Assembly: GCA_035772405.1 (NCBI GenBank)
Contig: JAYKKM010000011.1
Location: 62,001-126,000 of the forward strand
DNA from: Chrysogorgia sp. JL179-B06
Lineage: Eukaryota > Cnidaria > Anthozoa > Scleralcyonacea > Chrysogorgiidae
DNA: 64,000 nt
Direction: 5' to 3'
Shown here: piece after piece, positions 18,945 through 31,538 of the stretch
Layout: every line of letters begins with the position of its first letter
Numbering within the stretch: position 1 is the first letter of the stretch
Program-made: the position numbers and the translations under genes
The notes under the pieces: generated by a model
Seen by the model: the letters and a program-made list of their open reading frames with translations, nothing else
Told to the model about the DNA's origin: nothing
The model's database searches: none

Positions 18945-19801
18945 AAATATGATATTGGGTCATTCCAGAACCCCCCCCCCCTCCGAGGAAATTGGACATT
19001 GATCACCCTATCCCCTGTGTACTGTACATCTTTGTTACTTTGCTATTATCAGAAGTATTAGATCATTACTAACTATTATCAGTATAATGATCTCATAAAC
19101 TAAAACACACCTGGCTATTGGTACAACATTCTCTCTAAAATTGTTATTGCTAACCTTAAGGACACTCTCTTGGGTGTATACACCAGACTGAGACTGTTGG
19201 CACATTCAATTCCTCCTGTGTGTCTGTAGGATAAAAAAAAGACAATGTTTCCAATTCTTAATTTTGGTACAGGTGTATGTACCACAGAATACTAGTATTT
19301 TAAGATCTTGTTACAAACTTTGAACGAAACCTGCTATTTATTGTACTTTATTTTTGTTAAAATGTATACATGTTAGTCTTAACAAACATATAAATCCAAA
19401 AATAGAGCAAATAAATTCTTAAAAATACTTTGGTTTAGCAAGAAAAATATTGAACATCATTGAGCTTTTTTATTGTGTTACCCAGATATAACCAGTTCAT
19501 TTATACTGGAAAACTGTACTTTTTTATAGAAAATTGTTATTTTGTACACACTACTGACACTACTTGTACGCTGTGGTGATTTTAGAATTTCCTTATAATT
19601 TAAGTTACCAACATTTTTGTGCATCATTAGTATGCAACAAATTCAACATTATAAATGATACATCAGGATTTTTCACAAAAAGTTCAATTCAACAAAAAAT
19701 AATAAAGTCTACCAAATTCAACCCTAAAAATCCTCAGGAAGAAAAAATACAGCAAAAAACAATGCCTAAAAGAATGTAAAAAATATATTAAAAATATTTA
19801 C
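18945..19801. other. Gap between the two Kolobok genes
   Basis: AT-rich sequence between the convergent genes. I looked on the minus strand for the missing transposase C-terminal exons and on the plus strand for further ballast-domain exons and recognised neither. Confidence 0.4.
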
Positions 19802-22800
19802 CGAAATCGTGTATAGTACTTGAAGCTTTCTAGCAGTTCTGGATTGAGGATGACCTTCTGTAAAGCAATAAAGTCTTGGTCCCGTCTGTCAAACCAAGGC
19901 AGATTCTCATCATGTTCACCATCTGCATGCTCACATTTACCACCTAACCACTCATGTGAATTACACATATGATGAAGAAGTCCTAGCCATTTGTCCTGTA
20001 TGTGCGAAAAAAATAATCAGTTTGCATGTGTGCCCAAATATGTATTTTGTGTATTCGTTGAACAATGGAAGAGATGCTATACCTTCATTATTCTTAGTGC
20101 TTCAGCATCGGATGTGGAATCATCCTTCCGGCATTCACTAGAACAATACCAGAAGTGTCGCACAACATGTTTTGACCAGTCTTTGATTTTGCTCATGGCC
20201 TTTGGTTTACTAATCTGATAAAATTAAATGAGAAAACCAAAATATGGATGAGAAACATTAGCCTAATTAAGCTACAGTGTAAATGACTAAGACATAAGAA
20301 CCTCATTATACTTCCCAATGGCTCCATCCCCACTTGCAGTACAGAAGGATTTGGGGTTTTGGTCATATTATTGCATGCTAAAGATTTGAACTAATAACTA
20401 TAAATTTGCACACTGACTGACCTTTGCAAGACACTTCTTAATACATTTTGACTTGTGCCAAACATCTAGACTGTGCAAGACATCCTTAAATTCAGTTTCT
20501 TAAATAGGAGAATTTGTATTAATTTATTAAACAGGCAATGATGTTCATCATCATGCAAAGTTACAAAAGACATTTTAAGCATTGCATCCCAGAAAGGTTA
20601 AACATCGGTGTCTGGTGTTACACCTGTACTTGTAATATCTAATCAAAATTAAACAGCGATCTTACTCACCTATTAATTTCTTAATTGAAGAAGATGCATC
20701 AGTTACCAACTCAACAACATGTACATCTTCTTGCAGTTTTTTCAAGGATCTCTTTACTGCTTCCCGTTCCATATTGGTAGAAACCAAGCCAACATGGCGT
20801 TTATCGAGCACTTCAACATGTAATATATAATTTGAATTTACTTCTACTAAAAAGTAGCATAAATTCTTGGCATTAAAACCAGGAGAATCACATTGACCAT
20901 CCCCACCAATGATTATACCTTGGCCCAAAAACTCACCCACAAGCTGGCCCCTCATCCAACCCCACCACTCATCCACTGCTGGGAGTAAATATAATCGCTG
21001 TATTCTAAAATACGATGATTTGGATGGAAATGCCAAATTCAAAAACTTGGCCAAACGACTAATCTTGCCATAATTACTTCCTGAGAGCATCAATGCAGCA
21101 GAAGTTTGAACGTTGTTGACATATAAGCCATTCACCGCATGTGAAGAACAGAATCTAAATGCATGTCCAGATTGACATGAGCAGTTAACAATTATAGTTG
21201 TCCCCACAAAATGATAAGTTATGTGTGGAACATTTGCACAACCAGGGGTCTGACAGCATCTGGCAAATACCTCCAACAGTAAATCCAGGGAACAGATAAA
21301 TCTTTTTTCATTTGCCATCTTGAACTCTTTTTCAAGGGCATACATCTCATCTCCTCGACTAAATTTAGGATGTGGTCCATATCCTAAACCAACATTTTCA
21401 TTAAGGTTGTGTGAAATATCTGTTGGAACTGATTCGGATGAGTAATCTTTGTCATTATCATAATTGTCGTCTTCATTATTATCATAACATATCAGATCTT
21501 GCATAATATCTTCATCATCTACATCTTCGTCATCTACATCTGATTCTCTATAAAAGAAGTTAAAAAAATAATAGATATTTAAAATAAAATGACAACTGGA
21601 TAGGAAATGTGAAACAATTTTGCAATAACCCACACTTTTACTGTCCATATGACCACCTCAAATGATCAGACAGACAAAATGATCAGACAGACACAGACAG
21701 ACAGACTAGTATGCGGAGAGAATAGATAAGTGTACTTTTAAAGAATATACTGTACACGATGACTTACTTTTCTTCCTCGAGGTTTTCTTCAGCATTTAAA
21801 GCTTCAATTGCTGAACGAGTGAGTTCATGAACCCTGTCAACATAAAATAAGTCACAATCAGTAATTTAATATATACCAGTTTAATAATGAAACATTCAAC
21901 ACCCAACATAGAAGGAATGGAAAGCTGAGTCCCATATTCCCTTTTTAGATTGTTTAAATTTCTTCCATTCTTAAATTTAGTGTTAATATGAGTTTAACCA
22001 TAATATGTGATAAGAGATCGATAAACCTTAAACTGTCATTTAACACGCTATTACTATTGGAACCAGTCAGTATTGGAACTGTACATACCCAACACTTTCA
22101 TCAGAACTTGTATCTTCTAACGAGTCTCCTTCATCATCCGAAAACATTGAGGTATTTGCTTCTCTTCCAACAACTGAATCTGGCTCTTGGGTTAATGAAG
22201 TATCCAAACTACAATGCAACACTGATGGTGTTAACCATTATTTGCATTATACTTTACTTTGAAGAATCAAACAGACTACTTATAATTGGGTTATTAAGAA
22301 GATACATGGATGTATTGTAGTCTAGTTAACCAATTGTGATGCTCTTGACAGGTAAAACCACCTTGCATTACACAAAATAAAATAACAAATAGGGCACACG
22401 ATATCTTAATTTGCTATGTACAGCAAGATATTTTAATTATTTTAAACTTATATGGTACAACTAAGAGAATCCAAGAGAACAAAACAGGATTATGGATATA
22501 TAACTCACCTCTCATGAAATGAGGAACTGGAAAATGTGCAATCTATATCCATTTCTGCTCTTTCATTATGCCCTGCTTCCTTACCACTAGTTATGGGAGA
22601 CTCAGTTTGGAGAATTATCATGTCAGTAGATGGTTTATCTTTACATGGCGTAGACGTTTGTGGTCCTACATAAAACAAAGTATAATTAAAATTATTGTAT
22701 ATTCAGTCATACAATTTGATCGAAAATATAAACATGAAAAACAACGCAATCTTGAAACTATTGTTTAAACTATTAGTTCAAATGGTTCCTGGATGGGTAT

Positions 22801-23285
22801 TCTAAAATCACTCAAACTAATATTCTCACCTTGACTGATGTTTATAGCACATTCTTCAGACTCTTCAGCCATTTGACTGTCAATGGTAATGTCGTCTTCT
22901 TGTGTTGACATTAGAATTTGACCTCGTTCTCGTGGAATATCGAAAGTAGATCTGCAATATATCCAAAGAAAAAATACTAGTCAGTTGTTTACCGGTTTAT
23001 GCACTATTAATAAAAAGATAAATCAACGAAAAATGCCAGGAAACTTACTTACCTTCTACGAAATTCTAAGGACAATAAGTGTGCAGCAAAATCGTTATGA
23101 GTTGATCGTTCATATCCAGCAACTATTTTCGCATTTGACCATGTCTCGAAGATATTTTCAGTCAAATATATCTTTCTATGTGCCTTTCCCCATGCTTTTC
23201 TTAATGCTTTTTTATTTGCAAACGCTTTCCTTCGGCCGGAATTCTCTCTTGCACCACCGTGAGTGGCACCTTGTTTAGACGCCAT
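19802..23285 (-). CDS. Kolobok DDE transposase, nine exons, C-terminal end missing
   Basis: Exons on the minus strand: 23053-23285, 22830-22951, 22509-22665, 22089-22208, 21768-21833, 20670-21547, 20422-20498, 20083-20214 and 19802-19995. All junctions have GT/AG and phases agree, giving 659 codons. The N-terminus has a GGARENSGRRK AT-hook-like start and an acidic exon block. A Cys/His cluster (CCQTPGC, CSCQSGHAFRFCSSH) precedes the catalytic core. Candidate catalytic acids are in GDGQCDSPG (about 20895), LVTDASS (about 20700) and LDVWHKSK (about 20465). A further HFWYC / CNSHEW Cys-His region follows. Expected C-terminal exons were not found between 18.9 and 19.8 kb, so the copy may be incomplete. 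Exons 1 to 9 show no stop. Confidence 0.85.
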
Positions 23286-23396
23286 CTTGGATTTTAAAAC
23301 TTGAAAAGGTTGGCCCAATCTTTTCAAGTTTGTGTATGCGCAGAAGAAATGCGCATGCGCAGAAGAAATGCGCAGATAGTGACACTGCTCCTTTAA

Positions 23397-24433
23397 GCAT
23401 TCCCCGCAATGGCCAGAAACTGTAATTAGATGACCGAAATATGGGGACGCCATCACAACTTAATGTAATGCTCGTTGCATTTGGATCATCAATTAGAGCC
23501 CCATTGCCAACTGATTTGTACATTTGGCCATCGAAAATATCTTCTATTGTATCATCTGCCATTTTATGTCTGTCAAAACGATAACTTAAATCCAAGGTTT
23601 CACCTTGGCGGTCAAATAGATCTTCCAATTGTTTTTCAAGGGGGAGATATATGAAAAAGTTACCATCTTTGAGAAGGGTTTTTTTCATACTCAATCCCAC
23701 ATATCAAACATTGCAGTGTGTCTGATGAGTCAAGCAATGTCTTGCAACATGGACAGAAAAGATTAAAGGGGAGGCCATCTTTAAATATATTAAAGTGCTT
23801 GTAAAATAGGAACTTTGTCTGGGGCAACCGAGAATCACTAGGCAAAATTAAACTTAACAGCTTAAGCAACTCTCCTACCGCAGCACCAGACAATTTGTTC
23901 CCAAGAATAAAATACATCAGCAACAACAAGCACTGGTCATTGGCGCATTTTCATAAAGAGGTTCATCATGTTCCTGTCAGTTTTGGTATTCATACAGGAA
24001 TTGTATTCCTAATTATTCATAAATAATTAAATAAACCTAACCCTCTCCCCCCAAACACAATGAATGACCATATTAAAAGGCTAAATATCCCAAATGGCAA
24101 ATATTTCTTACAAATCAATTCCCATGACATGAGAACCATACCTTCATTATTATTAGCCATGCCAGTATCTCTATTTATGGTGTCCTCTTCATCTTGCTCA
24201 TCGTCATTATGATGATGATGATGATCTGAGTCTTGTGGTTGTATATTTTCAATTTCAGCATGACCATCCAAGAGGTCCGCTGACGATTCATTTAAATTAT
24301 GAAATTGAGAACGACGCCAATTAGTTGTCTTAGGCACAACGGCGTTATACTCATCATCATCTGCTGTCAAATTATATAGTTTATATCTTCCACGTTTCTT
24401 TCTAACAGCTCCTGAATCCGCCATGTTTTCCAT
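23397..24433 (-). pseudogene. tnp2-like (CACTA/EnSpm-type) transposase remnant interrupted by Kolobok
   Basis: Two exon-like blocks on the minus strand: 24142-24433 (starts near a MADSG peptide with a basic KKRGRYK segment and His-rich acidic tail, ends at a GTATGG donor) and 23397-23973. The second encodes a hydrophobic LLLLMYFILGNKLSG segment, a CPCC...CLICG zinc ribbon, a FFIYLPLEKQLEDLF block and an ITLSCDGVPIFRSS block, all features I associate with tnp2-type transposases. A frameshift lies near 23940. The frame ends where the Kolobok TTAA begins. No convincing continuation was seen on the far side of the Kolobok element. The family call is from pattern only. Confidence 0.6.
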
Positions 24434-24854
24434 GTGATGACCATTGAGTGCTCGGGATCTGGGAACAAATACGCTAATGCTGGATAAACCGGAAATCAAA
24501 CACCACTATAAATTACTACATATTTTATTAAAATATGAAAGCATAACTAAGAAAAATGTTGTAATTTTAAATGCTTATGTTTCGAGCTATATAATTAAAC
24601 ATATGCATTTAAATCACATTAACTGCAGTTATTCTTGAAACCTGTACACGTCACTCATATTTGTGAACACAATTGAAAAATCACTTCCTTTTGAACATGT
24701 GATCAGTGACGTTGAAGTTGTCACGTGAATAGTCTCATATATTGGCGGCGCATTATTCAAAACCGAAGGCGAAGAAAGAAAGAATTTCCATCTAAAGCGT
24801 CGAAGAAGAATATATATTGTAGTATTTAGCGCAGTTAACTTACTTCTAAACCAA

Positions 24855-26366
24855 TGAGACGAGTATCCTCACTGATGCTTTTGTCAGGGATAAGAGCATG
24901 CTTAAAGATCCAAAGAAGGAAGGCATGTTGTTCTTCGGAAAGCAAGGAATGAAACCGCCTAAATCTGGCTGGAAAGCATATTTGGGACGCGTGATCGCTG
25001 TCAGTGGTGAGTTGTTTATGATTCTTATGACCTTTATAATCTGTCGATCTTTACTTCAGGCCTAAAGACCGTTCTTGTGACATTTTTATATGAATACAAA
25101 TATCAATATGCCCACTCGCAAATTATTTAAATTTTCATCTTGACTTCATATTTCCGCCGTTATATCCTAATTACGTATGCCGATCAAATGTATTGTAGTG
25201 TTCTGAGACATGGTGTTTGACCTAGTTATCCAAATGCAATCCCGTGACTAGATGGGTCTTTATTATTGGATCATTAGCTCATGAATTATTAATGAGTTTG
25301 AGAATTAGTTTTCTTGAAAGCTAATATTTTGCTTACTATAGCTAAGCTTAGAGCTTTCCAAAATTTACGAAGAATGATATCATGAATATGTTCCTGCTAG
25401 TGTAAATAAATCTGTGCAAAACAAATGTCGACGAAAGATAATAAATTTCACAGGTTCGTCTGGTTAAGGTCAGATACCTCTTGGGCCAACAAGATGAAAT
25501 AGGCCTATGCATGGGCAAAAGCATTGCGGGCTCTGGGTACGAGATTGGGCTCGATCCAGCAAACGACAATTGGGGAGGAGACTGCAGAGCGGCGCATCTA
25601 AAACACAGGTCGCAGTGACATACACTGCATCCCAGAATTCATCATTCTCAACCTGACTTCTTCCAGCCTGCAGCGCATAACCTGAAATCACATTCATCAG
25701 ACATTCCCCAATCACCAACTTCACCATCAGACGTTCACTCATGCGCTTCACCTCAACTATCTTGTCAACAAATTCTTCCAGCACCAGCACACCCACTCCA
25801 GAATCCCTTCCGGACATCCTTGCCACAAAAACTTGTACTGTCCACTCTTCCCTCTCACCATTCTAGTACTTCCACCTTTCCATCTTGTCTCTTGGACACA
25901 GCACACAAACAATAGATAACCATAACGTTTTAAACAATGAAGAGTGATCTGCAACAATGACCAGTGACCTGCATTTTGGACCCGTCCGACTGCAGAGCTT
26001 CCTGTATAAATGTTTTTTTTTTATTATGTAAATAAGGAAGAACCACAGGTCTGAGATTGGCCTGTGTTGCACTAACTATTTTTTGGCATAACAGATATTA
26101 ATGACTGATTGTTTTAAATATTGTAGAAATTGGTACCTGCACTGTCACCTAAGAGAGCAAAAAAACATGCTGAGATGGAAGCATATAAAAAGATGGTAGA
26201 GAACACGGAATTTCCTACAAGTTCTCTGCCATCTGACAGTTATGATGACATATTTGAAGCAGAAAGTGAGTCAGTTGACGATATAAACAGCAAGGACGAT
26301 AAGATATTTTTTGCTTTGAAAGATTTACAAAAGGAAGTTGCACAACTTAGAAAGGAGAATATTTAA
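24855..26366 (+). CDS. Possible two-exon gene, unrecognised
   Basis: Exon-like block 24855-25006 encodes a basic KDPKKEGMLFFGKQGMKPP segment and ends at a GTGAGT donor. A second block, 26127-26366, follows a TTGTAG acceptor and encodes a lysine-rich then acidic region ending in a coiled-coil-like LKDLQKEVAQLRKEN and a stop. The splice phases as drawn do not agree, so an extra exon or a mutation must intervene. Family not recognised. A DNA-binding or BEN-related host or transposon protein is conceivable but unsupported. Confidence 0.35.
25475..25960 (-). pseudogene. LINE APE-type endonuclease remnant (RTE/BovB-like, craniofacial-development-protein-2-like)
   Basis: Minus-strand fragments in two frames carry CCVQETRWKG near 25900, then a VKRMSERLMVKLVIG segment and a NVISGYALQAGRS segment with DEFWD, the order found in APE endonuclease domains of RTE-class LINEs. 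Frameshifts separate the parts, and there is no reverse transcriptase next to it, so it is a dead fragment. Confidence 0.65.
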
Positions 26367-26639
26367 GTTCCAATAATCACACACCCATTTGAACACAAAC
26401 TATCATGTACTTACTATCATCAACTATTAAAGGAATATAGAATAAATTACCATGCATATGCATGACACTATGATTCTTACACATATATGATGTTGTGAGA
26501 CTTTGAAAAATGTCTCTGAAAATCACCATGCTTGTTTTATGTATGTTATTTTATATTATAAAATAAGTTGTGTCTTACGCTCGCTGTGATTGGTCAGTTA
26601 CCGTGTTTATATCAGGCTATATATATATAACATTGATGG

Positions 26640-26740
26640 ATTACGCCATCGTAATACGTCATCAATTAGCCATACTACGCCATCAACTAGCCATCATACG
26701 GCATCAATTAGACATCATAACGCCATCATACGCAGTAAGG
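26640..26740 (+). repeat. Short tandem repeat (ACGCCATCAATTAGCCAT type)
   Basis: About five diverged units of 16-20 bp with the pattern GCCATCAATTAGCCATCAT. Confidence 0.7.
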
Positions 26741-26805
26741 AGAATTTACGCGTTGATAAAAAATATATTTGTACATTTTATTGGCTTTCTACGGGTTATT
26801 TTATA

Positions 26806-26998
26806 AAATAAATAGAAAACATTTGTATCCGTGTTCCCATACGTTATATAAACACTCGTAGAAGTTTGGGAGAACTCGAAATCGCGTGGAAACACTCGCC
26901 CTACGGGCTCGTGTTCCCACTATGATTTCTCGTTCTCCCAAACTTCCACTCGCATTTATATAACTATATGTAAACACGGAAAATGTTTTCTATTTCTT
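26806..26998. repeat. Fold-back element, arms about 90 bp
   Basis: AATAGAAAACATTT on the left is inverted at the right as AAATGTTTTCTATT. Arms continue through CGTGTT, ATATAA, AGTTTGGGAGAAC and CGAAATC with mismatches. The loop is a short CCTACGGGC. No coding. Confidence 0.85.
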
Positions 26999-26999
26999 A

Positions 27000-28010
27000 A
27001 ATATCGACTACTGTTTGGACATATTCAGATTCACCATGATAGTTGCAGAGTTGCTGACACTGACAGTCCAATTTACTATTTGCATATATATTAGGGGTCA
27101 CACCATGGAAAGGTAATCATATACAATTGCTTCGTTCTTTAAAAAACGCTTTTAATTTGATAACAATCAACAAGTACACACAATATAAACCTTCAACATT
27201 ATATTTAAAGGGATTTTACAACAACTTGGTTTGTATTTCTGCCTTTAAATGCAGTTTCAAAAGAGGATGGGTATTCTATAATGGCTCCCGTGAAGAAGAA
27301 ACATGGCTGCTTTGGCGAGTAAATACTAAGATTTACCTTCTTCGTTTCTTTGCTGAATTTGAAACGCCACCCATTGATTGACAAAAACAGTATGAAAATA
27401 AGAACATTGGAACTATTCTACCATGGAAAGATTCCAGTTTCTTCAAGCTCTATGAACAGTGTTAGCACTTACGAATGTATTGCAAGGCACATATTTTGCA
27501 TCGCCCATAGGGTTGTTGGTCTATTCAATCAATTTCTAGCACAAGATTAACAAGATTACATGTAGCTTAGTTAACACGTAACAAATATCGAGGCACAGGA
27601 TCTGAGAAATATAAACGCCCACGCTAAGGAATTTTGAATTTTTGAATTTTTCATATTCACATTGTTATTCCTAGTGCCATATGAGGTATTATACGTGTGC
27701 GTGTCGCCATCTTTTCCCAAATTTTTGGTCATGATTACAACGAAATATTTCCAGCAGCACCTCACTTTTGATGAGTTACATGGAATACATGGGGATACAT
27801 GCCTGGGATACATGCACAATATATGGAAATTTATTTCCATAGCGATTTTACAAACTTTTTATAATTATATTATATTATTATATTATTATATTATATTATA
27901 TTATATATTATATTCATTACTGATTTTCAAAATTCAAAGTGGACAACATAATAACAAGCATGCATATATCTATAATAGTAAAGGTAAAGATTGCTTGAAG
28001 TTGAATTTCG

Positions 28011-28012
<2 letters not shown>
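27000..28012. other. Intergenic, with AT microsatellite
   Basis: No gene was recognised. ATTATATTAT-type simple repeats lie at 27863-27916. Confidence 0.4.

Positions 28013-28056
<44 letters not shown>
28013..28056. repeat. (AT)n microsatellite
   Basis: An uninterrupted AT dinucleotide run of about 20 units. Confidence 0.95.
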
Positions 28057-28061
<5 letters not shown>

Positions 28062-28291
28062 TAGTTTGTAAATTCTGTATTGCAGTGTATGTCTTATTAA
28101 AAACAACATTTTGTTTCAGCTATACATGCAGATGGCAGTGCCGGAAAGACATTCCAAAACAGATTTCTAGAGCTGCTAGTAACTAATCAACGCCCAGACT
28201 CTTCCTTTTATGGTTAATCTTCATGAAGATTCCGAATCCTCTCGCTTGTTGAAACGTCTTATCAAGCGTTCAAATCGACTTCATACAATGT

Positions 28292-31200
28292 TTCACAGAC
28301 AGGGCCGCCCAGACAATTTTGGGGGCCTGGGGCAAAATTCTCATTTGGGGCCCCCTCCAGCCCCCCCCCCCCTCCCGAGAAAAACAAAAAATAGTCATGA
28401 AAGTTTTCTTCATTTTGTATTTAGTAAAACAAGGTGGTACACTGTGCTAAATCAGGCTAATCAGCTCATTCATATTCTTGCTTTTCGTGCACACTTCGAA
28501 GCAAATGCTTCAATTACGGTGTCATAGTTAATCTTTCTTGCTATATCCCGCTCGGAAGAAAGCGTAATTAGTCCAGAAAGACGTTCTTGCCCCATTGTAG
28601 ATCGACGGCAATTCTTAACAATTGCTAGTTTACTAAAAGATCGTTCTCCAGAAGCAGCTGACACGGGTATGCTTAAAAGATTCTTAGGGCGACACAAATC
28701 TGTGGAAATATGTTTTGAAGTCCTTTCGCATAAATCTTGTTAAGCAACTCAAGAGAAGATAATTTACCGAACTAATTGTCATTTCGCTCTAGTTTATGGA
28801 GTAGACGAAGTTCTTCCAAGATTTGGTTTTCATTCAGATCATTCGGATAAAATTCTGAGAGCTTTCGACAAAAGTTTTTGCAAGTGTTTTCAACATCCTC
28901 TAAATGCGCTGACTCTGGTATACTAGGAGTAGGAGGATTCCAAAGGAAGCAAAACATGCTGTTCAATTGTTCACTTGTTTCAAATCTACGCATCACTTCA
29001 CATTAAAGACATTGTCTAAAGTCACATTAAAGACATTTATTCGGAACAGCGCTTCCTCGTCTTGTACTTCAAATTCGTTAGCCAGGTTTGCATTATGAAA
29101 TGTCCTACGAATCCGTCGTCTTTTTTCCTGGAAATGTTCATTGAGACCTAAAGAACCAGCAACAAGCTTTGATTCCTCAAGGGTAACATTCCACGATTCT
29201 CGAATGCGCTTTAAATCATCTTGCAGTGCTTTAATAAGATGCAATTCTTTGTCAATAGTAATTCCAGAACCTTGCAGCAACAGACTAACATCATTAATGG
29301 ATTGCAAAACTTTAAACCAAAAACTAGCCAGTAGAGCATACTCAAATGATTTTAACCACTTGATGAGAGTGTCTACATCATTGCACAAATCAGCAGGTAA
29401 GTCAAGTTCTTTCAAGCTATCTAAAGCTTCCAAGATTTCTCTGGGCCTCCTTTACTAGTGGCTTTACAGCGTCAATTCTAGCACTCCACCGAGTAACTGA
29501 CAATTTATGCAGTGAAATATGAGCAATTTCTTGCAACATTTTCCAGCGAGATGGACTACAACTAAACAAATTGTACAGTTTTTGGATATTCCCCAAAACA
29601 ATTTTCACAACTACATTAGACTCAGCTGCATGAACTCCACAAAGATTAAGGGTATGAGCACCGCAAGGAGAGAAAATAGCCTGAGGATTCTTCTCCCGGA
29701 TTAATGCTTGAGCTCCGTTATAACGACCGGACATATTTGATCCATTGTCATATCCTTGACCTCTGCAGTTTTTTAGCAGAATATCATGTTCTTTAAGCAC
29801 TTTACATATCAGCTTTGCAACATCATATCCTTTCTTTTTCTCACAGTCTTCCATCTTCAAAAATCGCTCACAGATCTCCCAGAGATTCTCATTTTCATGT
29901 GCATATCTCAGAATAAATGTAATCTGTTCTGTATGTGAGGTGTCTGGTGTGCCATCAACAATAATGCTGTAGTACAATGATCTCTTCACTTCATCTACAA
30001 TGGCGGTAAGAACAATCTTTGCACACTCTTCAATGAACTCATTCTGTGAACGCCATGATAGATAGTGTGCTTGCATTCGAGTTTCTTTCTCTTGGTGTTT
30101 CTTGACTTCATTAAGGTGTGACCTTTAGAACTTGATTATGACGACTAAGTAACTCCAAGTTGCCAAGGAAAAGACCATTGCTTGGATCACCTAGTTTATT
30201 GGTGGAGCCACGAAATGGAAGATTTCTTTCAGACAAAAATAAAACGTCTAAAATGCATTTAAAAACTTCACGCCATTTTTCCATCTCAGTATCATATTGC
30301 TTTTGAAGACTATGGTCAATTCCAACCGATTCATTTATGTTTTTCTCAAGATCTTTCCATGTTAAATAGCATGAGATATGGGCAGAATTTCGCTGGTGTG
30401 CCTCAATTTTTTCATACAATTTCCTCCAATTGTCCTTGACTCCTGCATCACTCCTTGTCAGTTGTGAGATCTGTGACTTTCTCTCTAGCTGTGACAAATC
30501 GTTAAAAAGACAACAAGCAAAGCAAAACAGTCCTTGCGATGATGAACTCTATACAAGCCAATCTCTTTCTATTTTTTCGCCATTAGGCAAGTCTTGATAA
30601 ACAAGTCTTGGTTAAAAGTCTCCAAGTTGAAGGGTCATTTGCTGGTAGTGGTATGCTAAACAGCTCCGTCTCTGTGTGACTAAAGTAAAAGGTTTCACCA
30701 ATATCACTATAACAATCCTCGTTTTCAGTTGTCGATTGAGGGTTTGTGACAATTTCAACACTATTTTTCTCAGCTTGTTCTTCAGTTGCCTTTATAATAT
30801 TATTCAATTTTAATGAATCGGTGAATGAATTGCTCGATCTATTCTCATCGTTGTCATCGAGATTGGATATTTGTTGATCTGTTAATGATTTCTGATTTAC
30901 GTGTAAACTCGTACTTGTGCCTGCTGTGGTAGCGACGTCAGATATAAAATCGGTTTCACTTTCTTGGTCTATGCTTATTTTCTGTGATTCAGAGTCAGCT
31001 GCAGTTTTGTAATCATCGCTCGTAGTAGTTTTTATACACCAGTTAAGGTCTTCGAATGTTAGCCGTGTTTTTTGCTTCGTTCTGAAGTTGGGTTTGGCGT
31101 TGTTTACGCTTCGTTGCTCCTGACAAATATGAACGTTTGGACGCCATTTTTATTTTTTAAATTACGCTTGCGCTAGACAATAATAAATAAAACCACAGGT

Positions 31201-31538
31201 AGCCCGAGATAGCAACGTAGGTTGCTATCTCGGGCTATGCCTACCCGTGATAAAACTGGCAATGAGCTCTATATGTAACTGGAGTATCAGACATTGATTT
31301 TATAATTAATATAACGCACGTGCTCGTAAATACAAACGCTGGGAATTTATTAGTCCTTTTAATGAAACGTGGAGTCAACAAATACCAAGATATACATAAT
31401 ATACTTTGGGAAGTTCTGGCTTCTCTAGCGTTCTACTTATTAAACTTCCAAATGAATGGCCTGGGGGGCCTCTTGAAGCCTGGGGCAAATTGCCCCCTTT
31501 GCCTCCCCCCCCCCCCTCTGGGCGGCCCTGTTCACAGA
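28292..31538. mobile_element. Complete hAT transposon with 8-bp target duplication
   Basis: The element spans 28300-31530 (3231 bp), beginning CAGGGCCGCCCAGA and ending TCTGGGCGGCCCTG. It is flanked by exact copies of TTCACAGA at 28292-28299 and 31531-31538. Poly-C/poly-G stretches lie just inside both ends. It carries a decayed hAT transposase on the minus strand. Confidence 0.96.
28470..31147 (-). pseudogene. hAT transposase (ZMYM1-like, DUF4371 class), multiply disrupted
   Basis: Reading from an ATG at 31147 on the minus strand: an acidic N-terminal region (30583-31100), a zinc-finger/linker region with AHISCYLTWKDL and FLSERNLPFRGS (30111-30497), the RNase-H-fold block (29417-30076) with VDGTPDTSHTEQ, GQGYDNGSNMSG and SPCGAHTLNL, the insertion domain (28772-29433), and the C-terminal dimerisation block IPVSAASGERSFSKL (28470-28697). 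Several frameshifts and stops separate the blocks. Although broken, the order is complete for this family. The transposase would have bound the CAGGGC ends of this element. Confidence 0.88.

Larger units (their letters stand above)
17300..23396. mobile_element. Two-gene Kolobok transposon (about 6.1 kb)
   Basis: TTAA at 17300-17303 and 23393-23396 flank a 6089-bp element beginning AGGAGCAGTGTCACC and ending in the inverse. The first 38 bp of the two ends match with one mismatch. The right end carries a second tandem copy of the TGCGCATTTCTTCTGCGCA segment. Inside are two spliced genes facing each other: a DDE transposase on the minus strand and a CXC/ballast-like protein on the plus strand. 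TTAA duplication, end sequence class and transposase type together identify Kolobok. Confidence 0.93.

Noticed and set aside
23457..23530. First exon of the Kolobok transposase starting further upstream (frame open to 23456)
   Set aside because: The longer frame crosses the terminal inverted repeat and the TTAA; the ATG at 23285 is inside the element and gives a sensible N-terminus.
27662..28186. 174-codon plus-strand frame
   Set aside because: It runs through an AT microsatellite and poly-Ile/Tyr simple sequence, so it is not a credible protein.
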